DNA of 18,270 nt from Candolleomyces eurysporus. Lineage: Eukaryota > Basidiomycota > Agaricomycetes > Agaricales > Psathyrellaceae. The DNA is taken from positions 1 to 18,270 of the forward strand of contig JANBPK010001661.1 in NCBI GenBank assembly GCA_027579435.1, in the 5' to 3' direction. Below the pieces are notes generated by a model that had not been told where the DNA came from, did no database searches, and saw only the letters and a program-made list of their open reading frames with translations. A program made the translations under genes and the position numbers. Each line of letters starts with the position of its first letter. Position 1 is the stretch's first letter. Below are positions 1-9,354 of this stretch, in pieces.

Positions 1-96
1 TTCCACTGGTGTTGCTGTTGCTGTTGCTTCCCGCTCGAGCTCCCCCTGGGCCCTGGCCCTGCGCCAATCCAGAGCCTACTGGACCCCACACGCCTT

Positions 97-1763
97 CTAT
101 GCCCGTAGCCCCGGACGACTACCATCCCCGCTGCTGCCCCTGCTGNCCCCTCCGCCACCACCTCCTGTTTGGGACATCGGAGGGAAGTGGGCGGTGGCGG
201 TGACACCCTGCCTGGCGAGCCGTTCGCGTTTCTTNGCGCGATATCGTCTCCGGGTGATGCTCAGCGCGAGACCTGCGGAGAATAGAGCGAGGACGCCGAC
301 ACTTCCCCCGACGGCTGCCGCAAAAGTGGCCACGTTCCGCTTCTTGGTTTGTGCATTGGTGGTCGTAGCTGCGGGTGCAGAAGATGAGGTGGACGTGCTC
401 GGTGGTGTGTTCCTGAATGAGAGCGGGGAGAGGGTGGTTGGGAGTTAGTACAAATGATATGATGATGTGATACCGGAATGATTGGACGCGAGATGGAATG
501 TGTGTGTAGTAGATGGAATGAAATGAAATGAATGAAGGGAAATCAGAAAGGGAAACAGAGCGGGTAGAAGGTAGAATAAGGCAACATTGCCATCGGGACA
601 GTCGCGACACAATCCAATTCAACAAAACGTCTCGGACGGAGAAAACGGAGAAAACAGGGGAGCAAGCGAGGCAGCGTGAGGAGAACCAATGAATGAATGG
701 ATGGAAGACCTCTAGAACCCCCCAACCAATCACGGGAAACCACCACTGGCAAGCAACGAATCGAAACCAAAGAGCACATCGAAAAGAAAAAGCGAAACTC
801 ACTCGGTTGGAGTAGGAGGAGGGTCCTGTCTCCGCATATTCCACCTCCCCTTCATCCGCTCCCTTGGCTGATTCTCCGCTGCTACCGCGAATTCCGAGTC
901 CAGATCCTTCTCGTCCCCAGTCTCCTGCCTCTCCAAACCCGACCCGGAATTACCGCCATCTTCATCCGGAGTCGGGCTTTGGCCTTCCCCATCGACTTGC
1001 TTCGTATACACGATATGCGAGAATGGGGTCGAGAAATCACCCTCTTCAGTTTGACTTGAACCGTAGGTGATTTCCAGCGTATGTGGGCCTTCTACCAGGT
1101 CTGTTTGTGCGAGAATCAACCATGGTGGTGGAGGTAAGGAAGACAGGAGTGTTGAGATTGAGGTTGGGCGTCCATCGATACTGATTTTCCATGTTGAATA
1201 CGAACGATCTCTTGAAATGAGGTATATGGCTGAGCCTAATTAATTGAATGTTTCAGAACGAATAGATAGAGGGAGAATGAAGTGGAAAATGAAGGGATTC
1301 GAATGGGGAGAAATGAGGTTTAAATAGACAGAGACAGACCTGTAAACCTCAACCGCATTTGCACCTGCCGTTCCGAGCCAGCACCATAGAAGCACACCGA
1401 AGGCGCCGGCAGCGGCCAGTCGTCGCCGTGCTGCTGTTTTAGCGACGAGATCCCTACAGAGCGTCTCCTTTTCTTCATCTGGACCATAAGCGGATGCGGT
1501 GATATATGTGATAATGACGATGAGTGTGTCGACGACAATATTGAAGGTTCTAGAGAGTCCATGAGTCCCACAAAATATTCAGAATAATGGCAGATGGACG
1601 TACCTTCTCCATTTGATTCCATCCGTTCCCATATCTCCCTTCCTTCAAAGTATCGCCAACAGGCGTCCGACGGAAAACGATGATAACCTGACGAAGGATC
1701 GCTGTGATCGTGATCAAGCAGCGAATCGGCCTTGTACGGCGGCCAATCAAGGGTAAAGTTCAT
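97..1763 (-). CDS. Secreted/surface protein with one transmembrane helix, unknown function
   Basis: Four exons on the minus strand: 1763-1604, 1549-1340, 1235-803, 412-97. They join in consistent phase to 372 residues. The first part resembles the fungal ectodomains of unknown function that carry a 'F.GSAIYL' strand, a short spacer and 'DG'; here RFTGSAIYLISRD is followed by WKISIDGR and then LVEGPHTLEITYGS. A Ser/Thr/Pro/Ala-rich stalk (about 270-290) leads to one hydrophobic helix at about 298-320 (ATFAAAVGGSVGVLALFSAG) and a basic stop-transfer run (RRRYR), so the C-terminal tail is probably cytoplasmic. The first in-frame ATG is at 1763. An open stretch upstream (LPITLVLYCWLRAVPVVLA) looks like a signal peptide but has no ATG, so a further 5' exon is likely. 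The third intron (802-413) is 390 nt, long for this locus, but ends in TACTAAC...CAG. Two ambiguous bases (146, 235) lie in the tail, so the C-terminus may be wrong. Not assigned to a named family. Confidence 0.7.
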
Positions 1764-2226
1764 CTGGAGTGCGAGGACCACGGGGACTGCTCTAAGCCAG
1801 CAGTAGAGCACGAGCGTGATAGGTAGCCAGGTCGTGGGACGGCTTCGACGACTAGACGACGGAGGGTGAGTACGGTAAGAAGGTGGCTATGAACGGATGG
1901 ATACTCGCTGTGATCTCATAGTCGCTAAATTCCCCGCAAAACGAAATCAATCAGGTGGGGCTGGAGGATGGGGAAAGGCAGCGAGGACTGGCTCGAGAGG
2001 ACGGGAGCGAATGGATAAAGGAAGAAGGGAGAGAAGAGGAGGGACGAGGGATACAGGCAGAGGGTCGGACGGTGCTCAAAAGAAAGAACCGTGGAGAGGG
2101 GCTGGGCATCTACCTAAGTATAACGGCAAGAACCACAAATGCCCTTGTAAAGGACATAAATCCCATCAGCCATGTCAATGGAAGGTGGTTCCTTGCTGAT
2201 TGAATAATCCAAAGGGGACTAGATCA

Positions 2227-2280
2227 CAGGTCGGCCAGCACACAACCCTTAGTGAGGGAGCAGGACGGCCGGGTGACCTG
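2227..2280. repeat. Imperfect inverted repeat
   Basis: CAGGTCGGCC at 2227-2236 is matched by GGCCGGGTGACCTG at 2267-2280: arms CAGGTC/GACCTG plus GGCC/GGCC, interrupted by GGGT on one side, around a 30-nt loop. It lies in the divergent promoter region. Function is unknown. Confidence 0.4.
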
Positions 2281-2299
2281 ATTGACTCCACGAGGCCAC

Positions 2300-2335
2300 G
2301 CGACGAGATTTTCCGGGGTATGCGAGCCTCGTCGC
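2300..2335. repeat. Inverted repeat, 8-bp arms
   Basis: GCGACGAG (2300-2307) and its exact reverse complement CTCGTCGC (2328-2335) enclose a 20-nt loop. It could be a hairpin or a paired regulatory site in the divergent promoter region. With 8-bp arms it may also be chance. Confidence 0.4.
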
Positions 2336-2576
2336 AGAAGTCTCGGGGTTAGGAAGATTTCATTCCCTCCCTGCGCCATTTAGCCCTGGCACTCGGTGGC
2401 TGCCTGCCTCTGTCCGATGGAATCTCTGTCTCTTGGATGGGGTATAATACGTGCGAGGGCGCTTGAGAAAGGGCGAGGGGAGGGGGATGACGGGCTGCGG
2501 GCAATGTCAGAAGAACTCTACATTATGTGAGCTCCGTAACGAGCGAGTTCCAGTGAGAAACACCTTTTCGACGCGT

Positions 2577-2593
2577 TCGTCCGTCTCGGACGA
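2577..2593. repeat. Short palindrome upstream of VPS36
   Basis: TCGTCCG-TCT-CGGACGA is a perfect inverted repeat with 7-bp arms and a 3-nt centre, about 90-100 nt before the VPS36 start codon. It contains CGG triplets facing outward-to-inward, as in the sites of Zn2Cys6 regulators. That reading is an inference from pattern alone. Confidence 0.4.
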
Positions 2594-2679
2594 GGAAGGG
2601 GGCCCGCAGTGGCCTCGGATTCTAACATGCACAAACAGCCGCGATAACTCTTGTCGTCACCATCATCTCGTCGCTGGAC

Positions 2680-5050
2680 ATGGCTCTGAGGCGATTCACC
2701 CACCAGGTCGACGGGACAATTCCCATCCCAGCTCTGCTATATACAGACTCTGAGCAGATCCTATCTTCTCAAGATGGTGTCGGGATCTACGATGGGTGAG
2801 TTGGCATCTATCAATTGAATTGTATAAGCCTAATCTAACTCTCCAGCCCTCAGAAGTCTACGCCCCACCAGTCGGGTAGCATAACCATCACCACACACCG
2901 ACTCTTCTACATCGACAATCCCAACCCCGAAACGCGTTCCTTCTCCCTCGATCTGGGGTGTGTCGAGCGGACAGAGTACTATGCGGGGCTATTCACCTCT
3001 TCGGCCAAAATCACACTGTACCTGGACTCCCGGGGAACCTTGAACAANANCTCCACGAATGCGGGCGATCCCAGTGGTATTGGTGTCGTCGGTGGTCTTG
3101 GCCCGTTCCAAGACGGGGGCGTCGGGTTTGGCGGAAGCTGGGAATGCTCCATCTGCGCTTTCCGGAACCCCCCAGGCCTCAGCCCCTCCGCAGCTCGAAT
3201 CTGCGGGCTGTGTGGCGTACCGAGAGACGCTTCGTCTGACGCTACGTCGTCGTCTGCTGCGTCCACGTCTGATTACTACCCCAGATCCTCGTCGGCCCCG
3301 CTATCGCTATCGTCTTCCCTACCCTCATCCTCTTTCGTCCATGCCAGCTCGCTCAATACCACAGCGACGACTCCCAAGGCTCGGGATGACTCTTCCCAAG
3401 ATGGATCTATACCCTGCCCCGCGTGTACATTCCTCAATCACCCATCCCTACGCACCTGCGAACTCTGCGAAACCGAACTCCCTCGTCCATCCAAATCAAG
3501 GGGAACTAGAGCAACGATCATGAAGTCAGCTCCCGTTTCCCGGCCTTCTTCTCCAGATAACGCAGACGACGGTGAAGCGCGATGGAGAACAGAAAACATG
3601 TTTATGAAGCTGAGTTTCCGGAAAGGGGGAGATAAGGCTATGTACGCTACCCTGAAGAGATGTCTGAAGTCTAAAGCTTGGGAGGTACTTTTTCTCTTTC
3701 TTGACTTTCCTCTTTCGGGTTGGGTGCTAATTGTCGCGTTCTTCCTTATAGGATACCGGCTCGTCGTCTTTATTGCCCAGGGCGAGATCCAGAAACGATG
3801 ATAGCGTAAACGATGGTCGGGAAGGAGGTATCATTAGCGGGGAGAACGCTAATCGGAGTGTTGGTATATGTGAGTTATCGTCGTCAACATCTTCATTCTT
3901 TATTCTCATTCTCGACAATATACAGCTGCGATCCTCCAAACAGTCGAGTCATCCGCACAAGACCGCTCAACTACAATGCAAGATGCTTTGCAAGACCTCG
4001 AAGCTCTAAGAGTGAAAGCCAAGGATATGGTTAGACTGGCTGCGGAGCTGAATGATAAGTTGACTGCAGCGGCTGCCGCTGCGAGCTCGGTATGTTACTC
4101 TTGCTCTTTCACCGCTCTCCTTGTTCTCCCACATACTACCCAAGACCGAGAATGATTCTTACCTTCTGTTTTCTAGGATAATGTCAATGCCAACCCGAAC
4201 GTACTCGACGAGCCAGAAGAAGCCACTTTCATCCGAAACTCACTCACCCAGCTCGGTCTCCAAACCACTTCCAACCTCGGGGGAGCTCCTGTTACTCTCG
4301 ACATGATGAAAGACAAGGACGAGCGAAAATGGTACGAAGAACTAGCAAGAGAACTCGCTCGAGTCCTCCAAGGCAGTCCAAAAGGCCTGATGAGCGGCCG
4401 ACGGCGAGGCATCGTCGCCCTAGACGAAGTTTGGGGAGGGTGGAATAGGGTTCGGGGGATTGGTGAGTTGCTTTTTTCCCTGCCTGCCTGCCTGTATATA
4501 CGCGTATGCTTACGAACGAATAAAAACACCCACAGCCCTCTTACCACCTTCGACTCTCCTCTCGACGCTCCCCTTCCTCCCATCATACACCTCCCCACCT
4601 ATCCATACGCGGACGTTTAGCAAGTCGGGACTCAAAGTCTTACACACCCCGCCCTATTCGAGGTCGGCGTTTTCGAACCGGCTTGCTTCGTTCCTCGTCG
4701 AACACGGTTACGGTGGTGGAGGGGATGGTGGGGGCAAGACGAGCTTGGAAGTAGCCATGGAGATGCGGTTGGAAGGAGAGGGGGAAGGAGAAGGGAATGA
4801 CGAGCTTGGAGACAGCAACGACATGGGACTGGAAGGCGGTATTTCGCTACCGCTAGCACAAGAGATGATTGAGGAAGCTGAAGAAGATGGAGATGTGTGT
4901 AGGGATGACGTTGGGTTGGCGGGTCTGTTTTCTTCAAGTCCTGCAAGAGCAGGAGCAGAAGGAGGAGGAGCAGGGGGTTTGGAGGTGAGGTGGTGGCCTA
5001 ATTTGTTTGTGGGGTATGTTTGGGATGGGCATGTGGTCAGTGAAGAGTAA
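2680..5050 (+). CDS. VPS36: Vps36, ESCRT-II subunit with GLUE and two NZF zinc fingers
   Basis: Six exons (2680-2795, 2847-3684, 3752-3863, 3926-4089, 4177-4462, 4536-5050) join to 676 residues. Vps36 acts in ESCRT-II on endosomes, where it binds phosphoinositide and ubiquitinated cargo and helps form multivesicular bodies. The GLUE domain starts at residue 1 (MALRRFTHQVDGTIPI...DGVGIYDG, then HRLFYIDN). It is split by an insert carrying NZF1 (C139, C142, C158, C161; W137 in front) and NZF2 (C229, C232, C243, C246), and resumes at about ARWRTENMFMKLSF. The helical EAP45/Vps36 part follows (TMQDALQDLEALRVKAKDMVRLAAELN) and the winged helices end in WWPNLFVGYVWDGHVV. The start is typical for fungal Vps36. 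Introns are 51-87 nt. Two ambiguous bases (3048, 3050) leave residues 106-107 undetermined. A low-complexity Gly/Glu insert interrupts the C-terminal winged helix after EHGYGGGGDGGG. Identification is firm. Confidence 0.95.
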
Positions 5051-6614
5051 ATGATATTCGGCGGTACGGTAGGCGGTGTTATGCAGTTGTCCTTGTGAGA
5101 TAGAATATCAAACATCGAGTGCTCGGACCCAGAGCTTACAATATCTTAAGTAGAAACACGAATGCTACTGCACTGCGACAGGGATAATATTGTCCCATAC
5201 TTATACTTACTGTAGTTAGATGTACTGGCCTCCGATAATTAACTTCGTGCTTGAAACTCGGAACGATAAATTGAATGAAACTAGTAAGCTATCCGAGCTT
5301 AATCTTTCCCCAACCATCTCTCGAACGCAACAAGTTCCATTCCAATGAAACTCTCCCTAAGTGCGTTCCGTCAAACCTTGGTGCAAGCTGAACCTAGGTT
5401 GAACGTATTTCCACCGGTCGGTTCCGAATGCGCAAAATAGATGACATGGGTTTTTTTCGAGGAAGGTCTCTATCTGTCTCGTTCCGTCCAATCGGAGTAT
5501 CTCAAGCTCGAGGTTCGACATACATACTTAGATCGAGGGTCGAATGACGCCGGCATGACAGGCGTGTCCATACTCTCGTCGGAATCCCGCCTACGCGTTT
5601 GTACCTATCCGGCGTCGTGTCAATGATTGACACTTCAAGGTTCCACCGAAACGGAGAGGAGAACGTGTCAGGAAATCAAGACAAAAGGGATTAGATATCG
5701 AGAGGAGCTTGGAAGGCTATTAAGGTGTGTACGTACGTGTAGGGGAAAAACAATCAAGAAGATTAGAGGCTTCGAGAGTTCGAGACCACCGCTATAGCTG
5801 AGCTCGTCCAAGGAAGTTCATTATCTAAATAGCTAGGTTCTCCGGAACACGTTTTTNAACGTACACAAGGCCTACATCCTTCCGAAAAAAAAAAAGACGA
5901 AAGACGGACGGACTATTTACAACTGGGCAGATCAGAACGCGAGCGAATGAGGAATTTCCAAGTTTTCTTGCATGCATATTGAAGATCTATAGACTTCGAG
6001 CACTATGTGGATAAAACAGCCAGCGGAGCCAGTCGTCCCTTTGACGTCGTCTCGGTCGGACGGAATAACCCACCGGACAAACCCTCTGCGAGTCGCCCAA
6101 CCTCGTCGATAATCGACCAATCGGAGCCAGCCGAACCCCTTCGACGAATCAGATTGCATCCCGCGCTCTGAGCCCCCTTCGTCGAACGAGAATGATTATC
6201 TTTGAGAAGTGGGCGGAGGAAGAACCTGGATTCAGAAGGCACATACTTCAAGTGCACTTGGGAAATAAGTGCTGAATCTAGGTAAGGTGCCCGTGAGGAA
6301 CGCGGAGGCTAATGTGATTAAGCTCCAATCGTTGTGGGTGAGAGAGAATGGACGAATGGGCTCCGAGACGAATTGCATAAGCCAATGAAAATCCGAGATT
6401 TAACTCTAATGGTGAAGTGCCGGGCTTGAGTCGTTTTTGGCATTGGCCAATCGGGTTCAAGAATTTGAGGGGCGTGTGTTTAGGCGTTTTGTGGAATTTG
6501 GGAAGTGCATGGCGTTCGGGAAGTCGCTCGATCGGTGAGTTTGAGGCAATAGAAGTAAACGTGGACCTGAGCCTCCCCGCCTTGGTACTTGAGTTGAATG
6601 ACCAAGGACCGAGG
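5051..6614. other. Long convergent spacer without recognisable gene
   Basis: About 1.56 kb between the stop codons of two convergent genes, much longer than the other spacers here. I read all frames and saw no run with family similarity or plausible exon joins; open frames at 5441-5626, 6003-6257, 6278-6634 and 6417-6740 look random. It holds a 17-bp palindrome (5617-5633), an A-rich run at about 5885-5895, an ambiguous base (5857) and AT-rich terminator-like sequence just after 5050. It could hold a noncoding RNA or a decayed gene; nothing supports either strongly. Confidence 0.5.
5617..5633. repeat. Perfect 17-bp palindrome
   Basis: GTGTCAATGATTGACAC reads as 8-bp arms (GTGTCAAT / ATTGACAC) around a central G. 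It stands alone in the gene-free convergent spacer. Its TTGACA/TGTCAA half-sites resemble a dimeric regulator site, but no gene is nearby to be controlled. Confidence 0.5.
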
Positions 6615-7755
6615 TTAGACCACAGACCCCGCACGCGAGACCAAAGACCTCTCTTCCGCCTCTGTACCCTGGGTGGTATCGACAGGAAGACCTACAAGTC
6701 TCCAGGCTTCGAATCCACCAATGACGTCCGTTGCGTTTAAGAGACCGAGTTTCTGTAGAGAGTACGCAGCGAGACTGTTCGATGGTCAATTCAATCAATG
6801 TGATGGTCGATTTAAAATAAACGCCCACTCACCTACTCGTATACCCCTCCTGACAAAACACGATAACCCTTATATCATACCTATCCGCCACTGTCAGCCT
6901 CGCATCGCTCCGAGGATCCAACCTCCACTCCAACACATTCCTCTCAATGACCAAACTCCCCCTAATCCCACCGTGTTTCGCTCTCTGCGCCTGAGGCCTT
7001 ATATCCACCAAAAACGTGGGAGCATCCAGGACGCCGTGGTTTTCCCCTGTCAATTCTCTGTACGCCTGCATGGGAGTGATACGCTGCAGTTTGGCTCGAG
7101 CGTCCGAGAGGATCTGGGCGATGGAGCGGGAGCCTGGGGGAGGTAGGAGTGGGTCGATGGGTTGCCTCGCGGCTTTACGCACAACGTCCCAAAGGGCTGT
7201 ATCATCGTACGTCGATACGCCCAAATCTTGGATTAGAGCAGACCACACTTTCGGGTCTTCCGTTGCGGATGAGATGATCCTCCCAACAAACTTGGATGAA
7301 GTCAGGAGGGACCCTCGTTGGACAAGGTCGGGTGCGGACCCCACTACAAGCAGAGTAGTAGGCTTCGGAGGTACGCTTTGGGTCGTGTCTGCGATGATGA
7401 AGAGGAAGGAGTGTAGGAGGGGGTGGGAAGTGAGCGACTCCGCGATGAGTCGGATGTAGGACCCTGGGTCAGACGTTGAGTTTGTGGATGAGATAACTCC
7501 GATTTGGACCCCATCTATGACTTCCTTCTTGTTTATGGCGCGTATCGTGGTTTCCTGCGCGACTTGGAGGCGCACATCGTCCAATGTGCGCACTGGCAAG
7601 GATTCGCTCCGTGCACTGAGGGCGGAGGATGGTGCTCTGGGCAGGAGGTCTTTGCCGGTTGACACTACATATGCAGGCACGGTGCTGGTAGACCTGGAGG
7701 ACTCTGAGCGGGCTGCTTTGGCCGGAGCACTCTTCTCGTAGTATTGCCCGAGCAT
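6615..7755 (-). CDS. Rhodanese-domain protein with N-terminal domain of uncertain family
   Basis: Two sure exons, 7755-6833 and 6774-6615, join in phase (58-nt intron) to 360 residues when started at the first ATG in frame, MLGQYYEK. The C-terminal part (about 226-345) is a complete rhodanese fold: ITPMQAYREL, then LVDIRPQAQRAKHGGIRGS, NVLEWRLDPRSDARL, and the active loop CQEGYTS with C301 as the expected persulfide or thiol residue. It ends SLAAYSLQKLGLLNATDVIGGFEAW. The intron cuts the codons just after the active loop. Residues of about 60-170 (LDDVRLQVAQETTIRAI...TTLLVVGSAPDLVQ...KFVGRI) faintly recall the DHHA1-like end of AlaX/alanyl-tRNA-editing proteins; that is tentative. A further 5' exon at 7875-7835, with strong acceptors at both introns, stays in frame and would add PAAAIRAKLVDRQ before the ATG, linking to the upstream cyclin-like gene. 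The substrate cannot be read from sequence. Confidence 0.8.
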
Positions 7756-7963
7756 GGCTGCAAGGAGAAGATCGCGTTTGGATCGCGTTGAATGTAACAA
7801 CTTCAAGCATCCTGGTGCCAGTGCCGGTTCTCACGTTGTCGATCAACGAGCTTAGCGCGGATCGCCGCAGCGGGCCTGCAAAGGACAATGATGGGATACC
7901 ATTTTTCGCTCGGAATGTACAGAAAAACACAGAAGAAACGCTCGTGGGTTGAGTGTCTTTGTT

Positions 7964-8515
7964 CTACTTTCGAGCCAGAGCTAAAAGCACTGGCATTCCA
8001 TGAATATAGGCCACATCCCTTCGAAACTTGACAATCGTCTCGTAGTCAAGGGTCGTCTTGCCTTCAAGACTCTCGCGCACCTCCCTTTCCATTGCAACTA
8101 AGAGTGATTCCTCTAAAATTCCTTGCGAAACCGTCGTCGACCAGAACTCATGCGATACTGACTCCTTAATCACATCCTTCTGAGCGATTATTAACGCAGT
8201 GACGAAGAGAGCATGGCCGGTAGCAAATGGCTCGCCGTAAGCCCCTTCGTGGACACCGAGTTTCAGACCGTGAGTCTGTTTGACTTGCTGCATAAGAAGT
8301 AAAGCACCGAAAGCGACAGCCTCTGCCAAAGTTGGCATTCTTTCGAAGACGTGCGAAATGAATTGCTTCAGCTTGTACTGCCAGATATCCGACTCGTTCT
8401 CTTGGCATTCCTCGAAGAGGTGGGTGATGAATCGAGTGCAAATGGCCGCAAGGAACTTTGGGTTCCGTGTAGGGTTGAACAGAGGTACGACTGGGACTTC
8501 CTTTTTTTTATCCAA
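7964..8515 (-). CDS. Divergent cyclin-box protein (Pcl/Pho80-like), 5' end unresolved
   Basis: A continuous open frame of about 183 residues ending at the TAG at 7964-7966. The order of features fits a cyclin box of the Pcl/Pho80 class: AAICTRFITHLFEE, KLKQFISHVFERM, AVAFGALLLMQQVKQ, then GHALFVTALIIAQKDV and the helix LVAMEREVRESLEG. Such cyclins activate Pho85-type kinases; the partner here is inferred only. The canonical 'SN..W' region is altered (VSHEFWSTT) and the protein is short. The frame has no ATG at its 5' end; the open part starts after a stop just before 8515. The simplest upstream start is ATG 8621 (MDWPSSCSGSP) with one intron, but the donor would be weak (GTTTGA) and the acceptor poly(A)-flanked. 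AATAAAAG at about 8638 on the minus strand is TATA-like. The gene sits only 88 nt before a possible exon of the rhodanese gene. Confidence 0.6.
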   Translation of the reverse strand: MDKKKEVPVVPLFNPTRNPKFLAAICTRFITHLFEECQENESDIWQYKLKQFISHVFERMPTLAEAVAFGALLLMQQVKQTHGLKLGVHEGAYGEPFATGHALFVTALIIAQKDVIKESVSHEFWSTTVSQGILEESLLVAMEREVRESLEGKTTLDYETIVKFRRDVAYIHGMPVLLALARK

Positions 8516-8621
8516 TCAATGGATACGGAGACGGTGGTGATGAGAGTCGTACTCAAACAAAAGCCGGGGTGTCGGTGAGATGAGTGCGGGGAGAGCCTGA
8601 GCAGGAGGATGGCCAATCCAT

Positions 8622-9354
8622 GGGCGTACTCCCCCTTTTATTATCTCAGAGCTGACATAGCCACTCGGATTAAATATCATTGTGCACGTTGTGGCAGCGG
8701 CCTGGGACAGGTATTGTCAAGAATTGCCGCAAAAACCAACAATGAAGCCACACTGCCGGGTATGAGGCCTGAGGCTCAATGACCGAATGCCGCCTACCTG
8801 GCCACAATGGCTACCGGTAGTGTGCAGCAAGTTGACCTTCACCATCACTTTAGCCGCTATGGTCCCTGCGAGACCCATCCGCCACGCTGAGTGCTCCGCT
8901 GGTTCTAACCAGTGCCGCGACAGCGTTCGGGCTGCTGGGTCTCCCACTGACACCCCACTCTTTTATCTCGTGGTTGTTACCATCCAGGGTGTAGACTCAT
9001 AGGACTTCACTGTGCTCCTATCTCGCTTCCTGGCAGTCCTTGGTATGAACGCCATAATCGAGAAGTAACACTGACACCATTCCTATATCCCGTTTGCTGC
9101 GATACCGACCTTGGCGACACTCTTAGTCTTTGGTGATCAATGGAGAACTGGATCTAGCTAACTGTTTGTCCCTCAGCGATAGATGGATCCGACTTGAAAT
9201 TAACACAATACTGACGTGCCAAGAGTCAATAATCGAATTATGATGGATAGCGATGTTGTAGGTATTGAACGCCACAGAACAACGTGGTAGCATATGACGA
9301 ATTACGAGGTCGACTCAGCGGAATAATATAGGGACGAGGCACCGAACACAAATA
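8622..9354. other. Intergenic region, no gene seen
   Basis: About 730 nt between the 3' end of the helicase gene and the 5' side of the cyclin-like gene, both on the minus strand. Open frames at 8717-8953 (minus) and 8787-9002 (plus) have no family similarity and lack exon-like splice borders. The part next to 8640 should hold the promoter of the cyclin-like gene. CTGGT-TCTA-ACCAG at about 8898-8911 is a short hairpin that superficially resembles a tRNA T arm but has no matching tRNA body. Confidence 0.5.

Larger units (their letters stand above)
1764..2679. other. Gene-free divergent intergenic region
   Basis: About 0.9 kb between two divergently transcribed genes, so it should carry both promoters. 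I see no coding exon with family similarity. The stretch 1940-2100 is strongly purine-biased on the plus strand, which keeps spurious frames open. A TATA-like GGTATAATAC lies at 2441-2450, about 235 nt before the VPS36 ATG. Three inverted repeats are listed separately. A 5' exon of the minus-strand gene could be hidden in the 1850-1950 part, where the upstream reading frame ends in a stop without an ATG. Confidence 0.6.

Noticed and set aside
1897..2203. Plus-strand 100-residue frame rich in Lys, Arg and Cys (ends HQPCQWKVVPC)
   Set aside because: It lies in a purine-biased promoter region, a second overlapping frame is open for the same reason, and it shows no family similarity or splice structure.
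5780..5800. B-box-like GAGTTCGAGACC suggesting a tRNA gene
   Set aside because: No acceptor stem, A box or anticodon arm could be built around it.
6278..6740. Overlapping frames on both strands after the rhodanese stop codon
   Set aside because: Composition looks random, neither shows a domain, and the part above 6615 is the last rhodanese exon.
8890..8915. T-arm-like hairpin CTGGTTCTAACCAG
   Set aside because: The loop and stem do not fit a 5-bp/7-nt T arm and no tRNA body surrounds it.
8717..9002. Small frames on both strands between cyclin-like and helicase genes
   Set aside because: No similarity, no start context and no compatible splice sites to join them to a neighbour.
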